From the NCBI GenBank assembly GCA_020226215.1, contig CM035234.1, positions 18,256,713 through 18,320,712 on the forward strand: a stretch of DNA of 64,000 bases, given 5' to 3'. Position numbers and translations under genes: made by a program. The notes beneath the pieces are model-generated. The model searched no databases. It saw only the letters and a list, made by a program, of their open reading frames with translations, and was not told the DNA's origin. Below are positions 1-13,208 of the stretch, piece by piece. Source of the stretch: Sindora glabra. Its lineage: Eukaryota; Streptophyta; Magnoliopsida; Fabales; Fabaceae. Positions within the stretch are counted from its first letter, which is position 1. Every line of letters starts with the position of its first letter.

Positions 1-552
1 AATTTTCATTTTGGCAGTTTTTTATTTGCACTAAATTTTCTTAGGTTTCTCTCTTATTCACCCCCTTTTATCTTATATGAAAAACTAAAACAAATTTATT
101 TAAATTTATCAAACTCTATTTAAGATAAAAATAAATTTTGAACTAAAATTAATACAAACTGATTATAATTCAAAACTAAATGAAATTTATTATTAAGATT
201 TACATAATTAATAAATAAATGGGTCATTCTTTGGTACTCTCTTGACATAGAGAATAACATTGCAACATTTGTTGTTTTCTTATAAATCTTACAATTTTTA
301 TAGAGTTCCTAAATTTTTTTTGTTATAACTATCATTGTTCATGACTTCATGTCACAAGATTTATTTAAAAAAATTTCAAGATTTTATAAAAAAAATTACA
401 AAATTTATGTGAAAAGTTGTATTCCATAATTTATGTCATTATAAAAAATTATACTTTTTTTTGTAAAATATTGTTAATTTTATGAAAAAAATCATAAAAT
501 ATCGTAATTTCATCAACGTAGTACCGGCACAAACCCTAAATGTATAACTGGA
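1..552. other. AT-rich noncoding DNA
   Basis: I see no gene, RNA or mobile-element end here. The stretch has many short A and T runs and stops in all frames. Confidence 0.5.
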
Positions 553-802
553 GGATTTTAAATCAATTATAAAAACTAGCTAAAACTAGAAGTTCATATT
601 ATAATTGGAGCTTTATTTTATAAAAATCATAAACCTAGTTAAAAATATAGAAATTTTAAATTGTTCAAAATTTTACTAAATATATAGGTGTAAGATTTTA
701 AATCAATTATAAAATCCGGATAAAACTAGAAGTTTTTCAGGAAAATCACAAATCTAGTTCAAAATATAGAAGCTTTAAATTTTTCAAATTTTTACTATTT
801 AT
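553..802. repeat. Degenerate tandem duplication, two units of about 110-130 bp
   Basis: Unit 1 (about 553-684) and unit 2 (about 693-802) share the order of their blocks. Each begins GATTTTAAATCAATTATAAA, then has TAAAACTAGAAGTT, an AATCA(T/C)AAA block, and an AAATATAGAA block. They differ by indels and substitutions, so the duplication is old. No coding potential is visible. The units could be subterminal repeats of an unrecognised element. Confidence 0.6.
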
Positions 803-1364
803 TACATATTGAAACGAACCCCTAAATTTTACTAGTATGAAAAATAAAATAATGTACTATAAATTTCATCATGTATATTCTATCTATTCTATATATATGC
901 CATATATTACATGGATTATAAATTCGCAACTCTAAAAATGAAATTTCACTCTATCGTATATATTTATTTTACAAACTTTATCAACAACTTCTTATTACGT
1001 TAGAGATGCCAACAACTTCTATAATGTTTGAGTGCTGAGAATAAAATTGGAGGGTTAAGGTGGAAATAAGGAAATAAAATTCATGTCAAAGTTTAGGATA
1101 AAAAAATAAGGTCAGATTCTGTAATCAAATATTTATTTGACATTTTATTCTTGACTTACTATATTATTCATTAATTAGTTTACTGAGATAAAAAACTATT
1201 CTTTTTTTATAAAATTTTAATGGACATCGAAATTTGCTTATCTCTACGTCGCTTTGGCAAACAGCACGCCTAACTTATGTAAATTTTAACTGTTTTCATA
1301 ATTGCGTCTTACGACAACCAAAATTTAATCATGAGAAGTATATCGTCAATATTACATTTTTTCT

Positions 1365-2052
1365 GAAACAAATATCTTACCCTAAAAAATTACAATAATT
1401 TATTTGATAATTCAATTGAACTCATTTTTATTGCACATTATGTGAGTGAAAATTTAATTTCCTCCGATATTTCTATAAATATATATCAAAGTTTTAATTG
1501 TTATTTTTAATTTTTTTGAGCAAATATCTTACCCCAAAAAATCACAATAATTTATTTCATGATTTAATTGAGCTAATTTTCTTCCACATTATGCGAGATC
1601 ATAATTTCTAACTTTTGAATTTTCACTTGAAGTGAAAATTTAATTTCCTCTAATATTTCTGTAAATATACATCAAAATTTTAATTATTATTTTCATTTTT
1701 AATAAAAAAATTGTTGAATTGAATTTAAATTGACTATTTATATCTGTAGGTCACACATTCAGCTTGATATCTCATAGTTTTATCATGTCATGTAAATCAT
1801 ATTGTGGCTATTAAGTACATAACTACTTTAGCAAGGATTAATTCCCAAGAGTCTAAATAAACAAATTATTGAATAAAAATTATCAAATTAAATTACACAT
1901 GAATAAAATTTTTAACATTTATTAGCTTGCATGAATGAGTTTGAAATAATTACTTCCGCTGGATTATACCACTAATAATATAATGACTATAAATGATAAT
2001 CTTTATACTTGTATCATCTTAAGAGATAAAAGCTAAAGTAAATAAGTATATA
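1365..2052 (+). repeat. Family A dispersed repeat, copy 1, longest copy
   Basis: This is the reference copy of a repeat family seen at least eleven times in the window. Diagnostic blocks in order are AATTTAATTTCCTCC, an ATATACATCAAA block, TTGACTATTTATATCTGTAG, a CATGTCATGTAAATCATATT block (GCCATATCATGCATAGTGTA in other copies), TAACTACTTTAG, GAGTCTAAATAAACAAATTA, and an end near CTAAAGTAAATAAGTATATA. The first part is tandemly duplicated here (about 1365-1510 and 1511-1690). No ORF, LTR, PBS or clear terminal inverted repeat is visible, so the class is unknown. Confidence 0.75.
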
Positions 2053-3740
2053 ATATAAAATATTATATTTATAATTTTCACAATTATTTTATAATTATAA
2101 TTTTTATAATATAATTATGTTATCATAAATTATCGTTTATTCTCATTTACTGTAACATATGCATACCTATACTCCGTAATAGTAAATTTACCAAGAATGA
2201 GTAAATTTAGTGGAAAGTATACTAGCCATGATTGGACTTTAATAGTCAATAAATAAAATTTTAAATCTTGAATATAATTCTTATCGGGAAGAGAGAAATT
2301 CATGTTCTAATTCTTAAAGTGATTCTCTATATAATGTTTCACAAAAACAAAGTTAATTATTTATATTATTACATTCATTCAATAACTTTGTTTCAATTAC
2401 ACTAATACATATTAAGATTATCTTTCAAAGATAAATTTTCTGGTGTAGCCTTCGGTGAAAGCAAAATCTTTTCTTTAAACATGTATTATATAGCATTGTT
2501 AAATTTATTATGCCTGTAACATTAGTGGATTAATCTCACTTTAATATTAAAAAGAAATAGACACAAGAGCTAACTTATTCAATGTATTATTTACAAATTC
2601 ATTGTGAAACCCATATCAATTGTTAAAAATAGACTTGTTGCAATGAATTTGGGGTAGTTAAACTCACAACTTAATGTATACTGTGGCTTCATTTCCCACA
2701 AATAACAAATAAAATAGTTGGTAACTAAAAATTAATTAATATCTGATAAGTTACTTGATAGTTGATTGCTAATAGTTAATAAATTAATTAATTGTCTAAG
2801 AATAGTTTTGTAAAATTAACTATTGAACTAGTTGAAATTGTAAGATAACATAAAAAGATATATTAATAGAAATAGGTATATAATTAAAATAACTCATATT
2901 TATCTAAATATCAAATTATATTAATACAATTAATGTATTCAAAAATAAAAATATAATATATATAATATTTAATTAATTACATTTTATGATATTAGATATT
3001 TATTATGCATATTTTTTTATAAATTTATAGTTTAAAATTAGGATATAATTATATTAAAATTAAATTAATTATATTTTATAAAAAAATAATACTTAGATTT
3101 ATGTTATGAAAGGTATGAGTTGTAAATTAATAAAAAGAATAAGGATAAATTAAAAAAAAGAAATTAAAGAGGTGGTAGTTTATAAGATATAAGTTATTTA
3201 AGGTAATTTATCAAATCAAAACTTATTTTTTTCAATAAATTAGTGCAGAAAACATCTCTAGCATTAGCTTATAACTAATTGATCAAGTTAATAAATTATA
3301 AGTTAACTTATTTATTATGCGAAACAAAGCTTATATCATACATAGATGTAGAAAAAATAAAGTGAAAATGTTTTTTTTTTAAATTGATACTAGTACTCTT
3401 ACCTTTTCTTTTCTTCATGTTTTTATGCCAATTTTTAAATAAATAAAAGAATTAGTTTCTTTTTTACTTTTAAATATTAATTGTAACATAGTGCAAGTGG
3501 GCTGCCTACTTTGAATTCAAGGAAATGGAATAATGTGACTTGAGAAACCAGTAAAACATCACAGATCTTTATAACAAGTCACATATCTTCTTCTTTATTA
3601 TATATTATTTGTCCAAGATTAATATTTTAGTGATTATTAACTCCAAAGTGATTAATCGATTAAATTTACAAATAAAATCTGACTTTTTAATCAAATATTC
3701 AATGGTATCAAAATTAAATCTGAACACTATTGAAAACAAC
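2053..3740. other. AT-rich noncoding DNA with decayed MITE-like patches
   Basis: No gene is supported. The 2720-3310 part is rich in alternating AGTTAATAAATTAATT-like motifs with many TTAACT/AGTTAA inverted pairs, as in eroded plant MITEs, but I could not define ends. The 70-codon open frame at 3609-3821 matches no family I know, and its 3' half overlaps family A sequence. Confidence 0.45.
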
Positions 3741-4080
3741 AATTACTTGAAGGAACTATATGATAGAATTGAAAATAGCCATTATTCCGTTGTTGATCAA
3801 ATGCTTCTCATATTTATGTAATAAGTGAAATAATAATTAACTTTTACCTTTTATTGTTTCACTTACGAATTCAACTCTAATAAAAATTTCCTCTAATATT
3901 TATGAAAATATACACTCTTGGATTTTAAATTAAAAATCTTGAAAAACTAAAATAAAAGCATTAAATTATACAAAACATTACAGTTGATAACCATCACTTA
4001 TTCAATTATTCATTGTACAAGCGTTCTTTTCATTCATTTTTTTAACAAGAATTGAAATATTATCACGTATCGGTTTACCA
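3741..4080 (+). repeat. Family A, copy 2, internally deleted
   Basis: The stretch GAAAATAGCCATTATTCCGT (about 3769-3788), the AATTTCCTCTAATATTTATG block and the following ACCATCACTTATTCAATTA block match the copy at 7.1-7.75 kb in the same order. The central GCCATATCATGCATAG module is missing. Confidence 0.55.
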
Positions 4081-4739
4081 AGCCATTTTTTGGTATATTT
4101 TTAGACTAATTTTGAAGGATTTAATGAAGATTTTATATATTTTATTTAATTTCTAGTAATTATAAAATGCAAAAAATTATGTGAAAGAAAATAATGTCAT
4201 AATCATTATATAATGATATTGTAATACATATTTTGAAATTAATTAAAAAATCATGTGATTAAATAAAATAGTATATTAAGTAAATAATTATTTAAAATTT
4301 TTTATATATTATAAAATTTGAATTTGTTAAATTAAATTGAATTCATTTAATTTATTATCAAATTTGTAGTTGTATATGGGAGAAAATGCAAACTCTAAAA
4401 AATAGGGAAAAATTTAACATAGCAGTCTTCATCATATGATATAGGTTATAAATAGAAGATGAACATGAATACAAATGCTTTAGCACATATAAAATTGATT
4501 ATTAAGGTGATTTACAATTTTATTATGGCCTAAATTTGCGCATCCAAAATGATAATTAATTATCAATTATATAAAAGATTATTTTGTAAAATTTTTTTAT
4601 TAATTTTTTTGGCAAAAACATTATCTCACACAAAAGTGTTAAAAAAGTTTTTCTTATTAAAAAAGTTAATAAAGAGCTATTGCAGTCTATTGGTAGGTTG
4701 GTGAGACTAAAAGTAATTAAATGTTGAAGATTTGTGTAT

Positions 4740-5110
4740 TATCATTGTTTTAACTTCAGATATCACAATAATTTAATTATTAATCTAATTCAACTTATTT
4801 TATTTGACATGTGGATACCTTGATACTTAATTTTGAATTTTTACCTACAAATTTAACTTTATTGAAATTTTGATTTCCTTCGACATTTCAATTATGCATA
4901 GACGTCAAAAGTTCTAATAGTCTTTAAATAAATAAAATAGTGAATGAGTAATTAGTGCTTTGGGTTTGTGGTGGCCGATATATTTATACAAGTAACTCAT
5001 ACATACTATATTCTTTATTAGGGTACTTAACCTGACTCATACCTCAGCTTTGCCATATCATTCATAGCGTATTGGGTTATTCTATAATGCATGGAATAAT
5101 TAATTAATTT
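4740..5110 (+). repeat. Family A, copy 3
   Basis: This copy shows the TGATTTCCTTCGACATTTC block, then AAATAAATAAAATAGTGAAT, then GCTTTGCCATATCATTCATA and GCGTATTGGGTTATT, and ends near GCATGGAATAATTAATTAAT. The order is as in the other plus-strand copies. Confidence 0.65.
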
Positions 5111-7130
5111 ACAAATATCCATGTTGGTGATTTAACGTATAATGAATTAAAAATAAAACGTTTAACAAAACATGTGCAACATATCTAGCTAGTAATTTAA
5201 GATTAAATTAATTGTTTAACATTTTCATTCCTATAAAAAATTTATAAAATAAATTTTTAATTTTGAAAGTTTTAAAATATAATCTAAAGCTTATACTGAC
5301 ATTTTTAATAATTGAAGTGAATTTTTTTATTATAATACTTTAGTGGAAACCCACAACTTAATTTCTTTTTATCAACTCAAGGCCTTACTAATTACTTGAC
5401 GAGTTAGCTAACTGCGGTTATATCTTACTAGTCACTAGTCACTGTACTAGTTATTATTTATTTGATTAGGAATACCACTATCATGCGGCTGATCAGATGT
5501 ATTTATGTTCGTTAAGTACTATCTAACTATGCATATTGTAAGATCTCTATACACTTAGGCATGAAATGCCATGCATAGGGTAGGACTTTTATAAGTACCA
5601 TCTAGCATGTTACGTTTAGACATTATCAGTTATTTGTCGTTGACTAATAATATGTTGGTCTATTTATTTCATTAATAATTTATTCTAAGTTGATTTGCTT
5701 TTGAGCTGCTTAAATCTCATTATTTTTTTTCCATATCACATTCATTAATGCTAATTGATTTGTTATCTCCATTTTAATCAACCAATTTGACTACCTTGAT
5801 AATCAATTGTTAAAAAAATGATAATCAACAATCATTATCTTTTCAAGATAAATATATCTTAAAGATAGTTTATGAATACTATATTAATATTAACAATCCA
5901 GTGCTACTTTCATACATATATTGTCAAGTGTATTACTCTTTTAATTTAACAATTTGATTTTCTCAAAAATAAATAAATTATTTTTTATTAAATTGTATTG
6001 TTGAGTTGGAAAAAATAATAAAATTAATAAGATTTATATGGGAGTAACGCTGAGTTTTTAATATTAACATAACACTAGAAGTTTTTTTTTCAGTACAATA
6101 CAATTACAGCTTCATTATTTTACTTTATAAAGATTGTACTACAAAATCAAGTTTAAAAAATACTATTTAAGAAATACAAACAAACAAGACTGTGGTCATG
6201 AAATTGTATAAGTGCTTTTCTCAAAGAAAAAGTCTTTAGACTGGTCATCAATTTTTATTATCCTTATTTCTAATCCTAATAGAATATTCAAAACTAAGGA
6301 GCTTCCTTAGTTGCTTAATTGGAAATAACGATCTTAATCATAATTGTGAATAGTTAGTTTATTTGATAGTGTCCAAAATTGGGACAATAAAAAATAGTGA
6401 AAAAATGAGGAATAAAATATGAGCATTAATTAGTGGATGTCACGATTGATGATGTTTATGTTGGCAGACTGATATAAATTAAAATCCCTTACAGTGAAAG
6501 ATGTGATTAGCTTTAATCAAGAGGTACATGCTAACTATTTTATATTTCTGTTTGTTATTTTTATTTTATAGAAGCTATAAAGTCTGAAGTCTCTGCTAAC
6601 AAAGGTTTTTATTATTGATTTGAGGGAGAAAAGGGGTGTTAATCTCCTTAATCTCTTCAACTCCAATTTGAGGTTTTCTTCCTCCAATAAAGAAGAAAAG
6701 GATTTTTATGCTTGAACTCTTATTTCAAAGTGATGGGAGATTCAGAAATATTTAAAAAATTGTCATGTAAAAAACGTTTAAGAGACTTTTCTTTTTCTCT
6801 TACAGAACTTATATCTCTCTAATTATTTTTTCATCTTTATTTGTATATAGTGCATGCCCAACCTATTTGTAAACTCGAAAAAGTCTTTGAGTCAGATAAT
6901 AGCTCAAATATGTAGACTTATATTTTATTGGGTATTGAATTTAACTGGTATATGTGTCGAAGAGCTCAACTAGTAGGATTTGAATTACTTGCATAATGTT
7001 AAATATGAGCTTAATTTAACTCATTATTTATTTATTATTTTTCATATCTGCAGTCTCATGTACAATCATAATCTCCTCTATGTTATTTACAATTGGGTGA
7101 TCGTTACCGCACTATCTATATTTATCCTTG
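5111..7130. other. AT-rich noncoding DNA
   Basis: No gene, RNA or element ends are recognised. The 93-codon frame at 6980-7261 is low-complexity, resembles no family I know and runs into family A sequence, so I do not call it a gene. Confidence 0.5.
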
Positions 7131-7750
7131 AAAAACCATGTAAACTTGACATCAACCACTACTCGAAGGAGAGATTTGCTAAAATTGAAAATAACAATTA
7201 TTCCATATTGTTTATCAAATGTAGCCCATTTTCGTGTACTAAGCAAAATAATAACATCTAACTTTTATTTCTTACTTAAAAATCTAACTTTAATGAAAAT
7301 TTAATTTTCTTCAATATTTTTTAAAAATATACATGAAATTTTTAATTATTTCTTGATGACTAACGTATAAACGAGGAACAGTTTTGAGTTTTTGCTGGCA
7401 ATTTATATTCATAGCCTCTGGTTCTTAATAACGGGACTCATGCAAAGCTTTGCCATGTCATGCATAACATAATGGAATTATTAGGTGCATGGCAAATTTA
7501 GAATGCATGAAAAAATTAGTTCGTAAGGAAGAATTTAATTGTCACAGGGAAAAATAACCAAAAAAAAAAATATGCTATGTTGGTGTTTAACCCTACAAAA
7601 TTTGAAAATTTAAAATTGAAACATTGAATTATACAAGACATTAAAATTAATATCCATCACTTATTCAATTAATTTTTGTTTAAGGGTTCTTGTCATGAAA
7701 CTTTTTACAAAAATCAAAATATTATCATATGTTCGGATGTATTTTTTCAT
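7131..7750 (+). repeat. Family A, copy 4, left side of the Helitron remnant
   Basis: This copy contains the blocks TTAATTTTCTTCAATATTTT and GACTAACGTATAAACGAGGA. These are followed by the AAGCTTTGCCATGTCATGCA module and GGAATTATTAGGTGCATGGC. The GACTAACGTATAAA(C/T)GAGGAACA block is otherwise seen only in copy 5 at 10.1-10.4 kb, in the same orientation. The two copies are therefore sister copies that bracket the Helitron fragment about 2.8 kb apart. Confidence 0.7.
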
Positions 7751-8309
7751 ATAATTTGAAACTAATTTATTTGTATTTATTTAAGATTTTATATATGCAT
7801 TTTAACTTTTATTAATTATATAATATAAAAATTATGTATGTCCTTTATTACCGTCTATAACAAATAGTAAAGGTCTATTTACAATTTCATCTTAATTTGC
7901 GTATTTCACTTATTTCATAGATAATGTGCTGCTGTTCCTAATTTTTTTTGGAGTACTTTTTTTATGTGTGAATGCTTATAATCGAAATGAATTTTGTCAC
8001 TTAACGTTTGTTTTTGTTAACTTCTAAGAGAATGATAAGGACGAAAGAATTTTCCACAAGATTCCTTTTTGCTTCCCTATTCTAATATGTATATACTTGG
8101 ATATTATTTTTATACATGCTTCAAAATATTCTCACCATAGATATGGACTATAACCCATACTATGAGAATGTAAATCCTTGAAGGAAGCAAGAATGAGATG
8201 TGTTGAAATTCGAATGGTGCAAAGAAGGATAAAACAAAAAAAATCATTCCAGTATGAAATTTGAACTTTAATTCGGATTTGTTTAAATTAATAAACTAAT
8301 CTAAAACTA

Positions 8310-8630
8310 TTTCATGTTTTGGTTTAGGATCCCCAACATCCAGCACTCCACAAATGCGACAAAAGAACCAAGTTCTTTATTCCGACAACCCTGTTGGCCT
8401 AGCCGATAATGTCTTTGGTATTTGAATGAATTTCTTTAACTCAAATTTTCATGATTTGTTAAATCATTAGTTTTAAATTTAACGATAAAAAGATTGATAT
8501 ATTTGCTATATTTTAATATCATTTCATGTCTATTTTTTTATTCAGTATACATTTGTATAACTATGTCCGCTTTTGTTTTTCTTTTTAATTTGCAAAGAAT
8601 TCTATTCACACTGAACATACGTGAATACTT
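8310..8630. other. Noncoding DNA upstream of the Helitron coding remnant
   Basis: The segment 8325-8425 has a more balanced base composition (GATCCCCAACATCCAGCACT) than its surroundings and may be an eroded part of the Helitron reading frame or its leader. I cannot assign a domain. Confidence 0.25.
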
Positions 8631-9885
8631 ATGAAAGAGAACATTTTCACCAATGAGATGCACTTGCTTTCATCCAACATTGGAATGAATAATTCTAATA
8701 ACACAGTCTCTCCTTTTGTTTCTTTATCAAGATCTAAGAGTAGACGTCAAGCCCTACGTGATGCATCAAATTTCTCTATAAATTTAGAAGAAACACTCAA
8801 TTCTGTTGCTGTTGTGAATAGAGAAGATAATATTATATTTTTGTTAACTAAAGATACCATCATACGAATTATTTGAAGCTTTCAGTTGGTGAACATCATT
8901 AAACTTTGAAATTTTCGTTAACTATTCCATGTACAGGCTGTCATATGAATGGATCTATCAATTCTAAAAGAAGTAGAATAATTGATGAAAAATTAAATGT
9001 CGAAAATCAGATTATAGATGGCACTTCTTCTGGGCAAATGTCATCTTTTATTAGTGAGCCATCTTTGGCTCCTAGTATCATTACAATAGAGTTAAGTGGA
9101 CCAAGGCAGGTAATTAGTCCAACCGAACCAACTTATGGAAATAGACTGATAAGCATGAATATTTATGAAAAATACAGATGCTTAACAAGTAAAATTTTAA
9201 ATTGTCATTGCAAAACTGTTGATAAGATAATAATTCCTTTTGGTTAATATGATGTTCTATTTTTATTTTGGAAGATATTCTACATATAATTGTTGAACTT
9301 AAAAGTGAAGTGGAGCTAAATACAACAAAAGATGGTATGTAGATATGGATCCTACTCTCTTTTATATATTGTTATATTCTCTATTAGAAGTTTTAATACA
9401 TTATGTTATTATTAATATTTGTATTTTACCTGGATATTAGTGATAGAAGATATGAATGCGAATTTTGTAGAACTCAGAAGTGGCATGAAGAATGCATCAT
9501 AAAACTTAGGAGATGTTATAAGTTGAAAATTTTCTTTTAGCTATTTTTAAGACGAAGTAGAACTTCCTTTGATGAAAATACATCCTAAACTTGTTCTTTT
9601 AGATCAAGATTTTATTAGAAGTAAGAATTTCAAGATTAAAAAGAGTGTACAGTAAATGGTCCACGCTTGAGTGCCGGTCCTCATAAATGGTAAGTTGGAT
9701 AAGAATGTGATAAATATTCAAGGTCCTTACTTTTAATGTATTCATGGACCAAATTACTATAGAATTAGTAATTTACTAGCAATGGTCCACGTTTTGATCA
9801 ACTCTGTATATATGACACGAACAATGAAATCAATATTCATTTGAGCGCTTGTCGAGAAATTTCCTAAAATTTGTAATTGTGCATA
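8631..9885 (+). pseudogene. Decayed Helitron Rep/helicase N-terminal region (Helitron_like_N)
   Basis: Helitron proteins carry an N-terminal zinc-finger-like region and a Helitron_like_N domain ahead of the Rep nuclease and the Pif1-type helicase of these rolling-circle transposons. Here the reading frame is broken into pieces. Open stretches at 8631-8876 (SRRQALRDASNF) and 8906-9247 look like the variable N-terminus. A CxxC segment (YECEFCRTQKWHEECI) is at about 9451-9500. ELPLMKIHPKL follows at about 9555-9590, and SKNFKIKKS at about 9619-9650. A GKLDKNVINIQGPY segment is at 9690-9730, and NYYRISNLL then IYDTNNEINIHL at 9740-9845. The last motif is close to the conserved YIYDTxNEIxNR of plant Helitrons. 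Stops (for example TAA at about 9653) and frameshifts separate the pieces. Rep HUH and helicase motifs are absent, so only the N-terminal third survives. The domain call is from recognition, without a search. Confidence 0.7.
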
Positions 9886-10079
9886 CTTTATTATTCTATC
9901 ATTATTATGCTATGCTAATTTCTAATAAAATTTCCTTCTTATTTCAGGTCTCAATTTTCATTTCTCTTGGCTCTTACATCATTCAACTTCAACATTAATT
10001 CTTATGGCATAGGAAATGTAATAGACTTACAGGTGTGTATGTATGCATGTACTCCTAACCATTTGGCACATGGCAGAAA

Positions 10080-10410
10080 TTCCAAATTTTTATAGGCATT
10101 AAAAATTTTTTAAACATGTTGCAAAACAAAAGATTTAATTTCCTTACAAATTCAAATCTAATGAAAATTTGATTTCCTTCAATATTTTTAAAAATATACA
10201 TGAAAATTTTAATTTTCTTAATGACTAACGTATAAATGAGGAACAATTTCGAGTTTGTAGTGGCATTTTATATTCAATTATTTTTAGTCTCTGGTTCTTA
10301 AAGAGCCTCATACAAAGATTTGCTATGTCATACCTAACACACCGGAGCTTTAGTTATTAGGAGCATGGCATGTTTAGAATGCATGAAAGAATTAGTTAAT
10401 AAGTAAAAAA
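10080..10410 (+). repeat. Family A, copy 5, right side of the Helitron remnant
   Basis: This copy carries TGATTTCCTTCAATATTTTT, GACTAACGTATAAATGAGGA, the AGATTTGCTATGTCATACCT module and GGAGCATGGCATGTTTAGAA. It is the closest relative of copy 4 in the window and has the same orientation. Confidence 0.7.
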
Positions 10411-11956
10411 TTCATTATTTTAAAAGTTTCTAAAAAAATCTCGTTTGAAGGACTAGTCAATTTTCATCAATAGACAATTAAGTCAAGGATCAAAATGCCA
10501 GATATGAATTATTGAAAAAAGAAAAAAGGCAAACTATAGTATAAAGATTTAGAAGTAACTCAACACTTATTAATAAGAATAAAATTCATTGTTTTATGCA
10601 TATCAAACTTTATACAAAATCTAGTTTGAAGGATTTGACGTTTTCCATTGCAATCCTATTATTAAATTCTAACAGATACAGAATTTAGGCTATTATAAAA
10701 TTATTGTTATGTACTTGTTTATAATTGATTAAACATCATGGAGTTGACAGCGTGAGAATTAAGATTATGCTCTACATCAAGTCCTATATACTTGCATCTT
10801 AGTTTTGATTTTCCTTGATTCCTACTTGTTTGAGAGAATACATGATAATTATAAATGCTTCAATTTGCCACCCACTCTAGTTCAATGGGATTCTGATACA
10901 AAAGAATGTTTATGTCTTATAATGTTGGTGTAGCTGGATTCATCAGGGTGTGTAAAATATTGTTACATGTTTCTTATTTTCTCATTACCATTGGCATAGT
11001 TTCATTTTCTAATATAATTACATAAAAAGTGCTTGACGTCATAGGCCTTATTTGGAAATAAGTTAATTATATTAGTGATTAATTGATTGAATTAGAAGTT
11101 AGCTAATAGCTTATTATCCTAATAGGTTTGACTATCTGATAACATTAACTATTTGTATAAAGATGTTTAGTAAAATTAACTATTTATTATTTATTATTTA
11201 TGTAAAATAATATATAAGGACATGAGTATATTTTTTAATTTATTTGATTATTTCTTTACTTGAATAATATTTCATATTTTAAAATTTTATTGATTACATT
11301 GAATTCTCTTTTAAAAATAAGTCAAATATCTTTGAAATACAAATAACAAGTAATATTGAAATAATGTTTCTTAACATTTTTTATTCATTTGTTATTAGTA
11401 GGCTCAATATAACATCGTTTTAGTTCAATAACTTTAATTAGTTATTTTAAAAATGAAAATAACTACATATAAATCTTATAACTAAACATGATAGGAAATA
11501 TGAAAACTATGAAATGTGTATTTGAAAGAAGATTTAAAAGAAAGTACTTTTTATTAATTGAATTTTTAACCCTCACGTATGTTTAATTTTGTAATAGAAA
11601 CACACTTTTAGTGTGATTACCCCATCTTGATAAGGAAAAAATATTTGTGAGATAAACCATAATAGCAATGCAATCCATTATATTTATTAAGCTAAAAAAA
11701 TTCATTAACTTTCAACATTATTATTATGCTAATAATAATATTATTTAATATTTAAGTAACGAAAAAGTGTTGTCATAGAACATTAAAAGTCAATTTTCTA
11801 TAAAATAAAAATTTTCTATTTTAGAACATTAAACTTCCTAACATTTTCAAATTAGCATATTAAAAGTCAATTTAGTGACTTAAAAAATTATTTACCAAAT
11901 ATTAAAATTAGTAGATTGATTTTGATCAATCAATTAAAATCATTTTAATTAGCTAA
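10411..11956. other. AT-rich noncoding DNA
   Basis: No gene is supported. The 11040-11480 part has the same TTAACTATTT/AGTTAGCTAATAGC character as 2.7-3.3 kb, which suggests another eroded copy of that MITE-like sequence. Ends could not be placed. Confidence 0.4.
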
Positions 11957-12710
11957 CACCACAAAAAGAGTTGCTTTTTGTAAAGACAATAGTTGTCACA
12001 AAAGACTTTTTGTGATAACAAAATTTTCTTACCAAAAAATCTGGCCATTGAAAAAGGTTTTTGTGACAACAATTGTTGTTTGTCACTGAAGCTTCCTTTT
12101 TGTGATAAAGTTTGTTGTAATTAGACTTGTTCATAGGCTCTAGTGGGCCAAGGTTGGAACAAAGCCTACAAAATGTAACAGGCTTTAAGCCAAAGCCCAA
12201 GCCTTGGCCTATATAATTTTAAACTCATTTATGGATTAAGGCTTAAACCTATGGGCTTAGGCAAAGCCTAGGTTGAGTCCATGAGCTCAAGACCAATTAG
12301 TCCATATATATCAATTCATTGTTCCCAAAAAGGGCCATTTACATGGGCTGCTACCGCCATACAATTCTAAATAAAGGACATTCCTAATGAAAGTAGAGAA
12401 GTTTCAATATTATATAGACTAAAAATAGCTTGATCACTCCGAAAAGCAAAATACAAATAATAGTCAAGTAAAACCAGACAAAACAAACTTCCAATGGTGG
12501 TTTTTCTTTCAGTTAAACATACAATATTTTGCCATTGTATGAGAATATTCAATTGAGCAAAAATAATAATGCATACTTGATAAAAGATAGAGGAGATTAA
12601 AACAAAATACCAAACTCCTAAATAGTAAATTACACTAATAGTCTAAGGACAAGGTAAAAGTGATAATAAATAGTAGACCAAAAGGGCAACAAAATGTTAT
12701 GAGGGATTTT

Positions 12711-12919
12711 TTAGGAACCAACAACTTCACTTATATTGTCACAAAACCATTTTGCCACATAAGTAAGGAGCAATAACACACCTTTTTGAAGCTACTCATC
12801 TCGTGCATTTCTCAAAACAAATGATATTAACTCTACCATGAATTCTTGGACATATTCCTTTGGGTAGAACCTCAATTTTGTAGCTACCCTTCGAGCACCA
12901 AAATTAACATAACCAATGC
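12711..12919 (-). pseudogene. Exon fragment of a host-like gene, possibly UTP20/DRIM
   Basis: On the minus strand, after a plausible splice acceptor (TTTAACTTAG, upstream of 12919), one frame reads LGIGYVNFGARRVATKL, RFYPKEYVQEFMVELI and SFVLRNARDE. A TAG stop follows at 12792-12794, then LQKGV. The stop sits where a Gln codon would fit. The run looks like a HEAT-type repeat, and from memory it resembles the N-terminal region of plant UTP20, a protein of the U3 small-subunit processome. That identity is not verified. Downstream the frame drifts into unconvincing sequence and stops at 12711-12713. It lies inside the inverted-arm element, which suggests capture of a host gene piece rather than a resident gene. 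Confidence 0.45.
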
Positions 12920-13207
12920 CTAAGTTAAATGAATCAACTTAAGTATAATGTGTGTACATTGTGTAGTTTAGATGGTAACTTCAATACATGAAAAAGTTTT
13001 GGCAAGTATAAGCAACATGATCAAAGTTGAAGTGAATAACCAAAATAGTTCCATGATTTTTGTTATAAAAGATATAATTACAGTTTGTACTAAGAATCAT
13101 AAAGCCTTACTGCAAATAAATTAGCATGATAATACAATTCTTATTAATTGTAAGGCATAAGCTTCCTCACATAAAGAAGTATGCATTTTATTTAGATAGA
13201 AAGAGAA

Positions 13208-13208
<1 letters not shown>

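Noticed and set aside
2720..3310. MITE-like AGTTAATAAATTAATT-rich stretch, with a similar one at 11040-11480
   Set aside because: The character is suggestive, but I could not identify paired termini or a target duplication in either.
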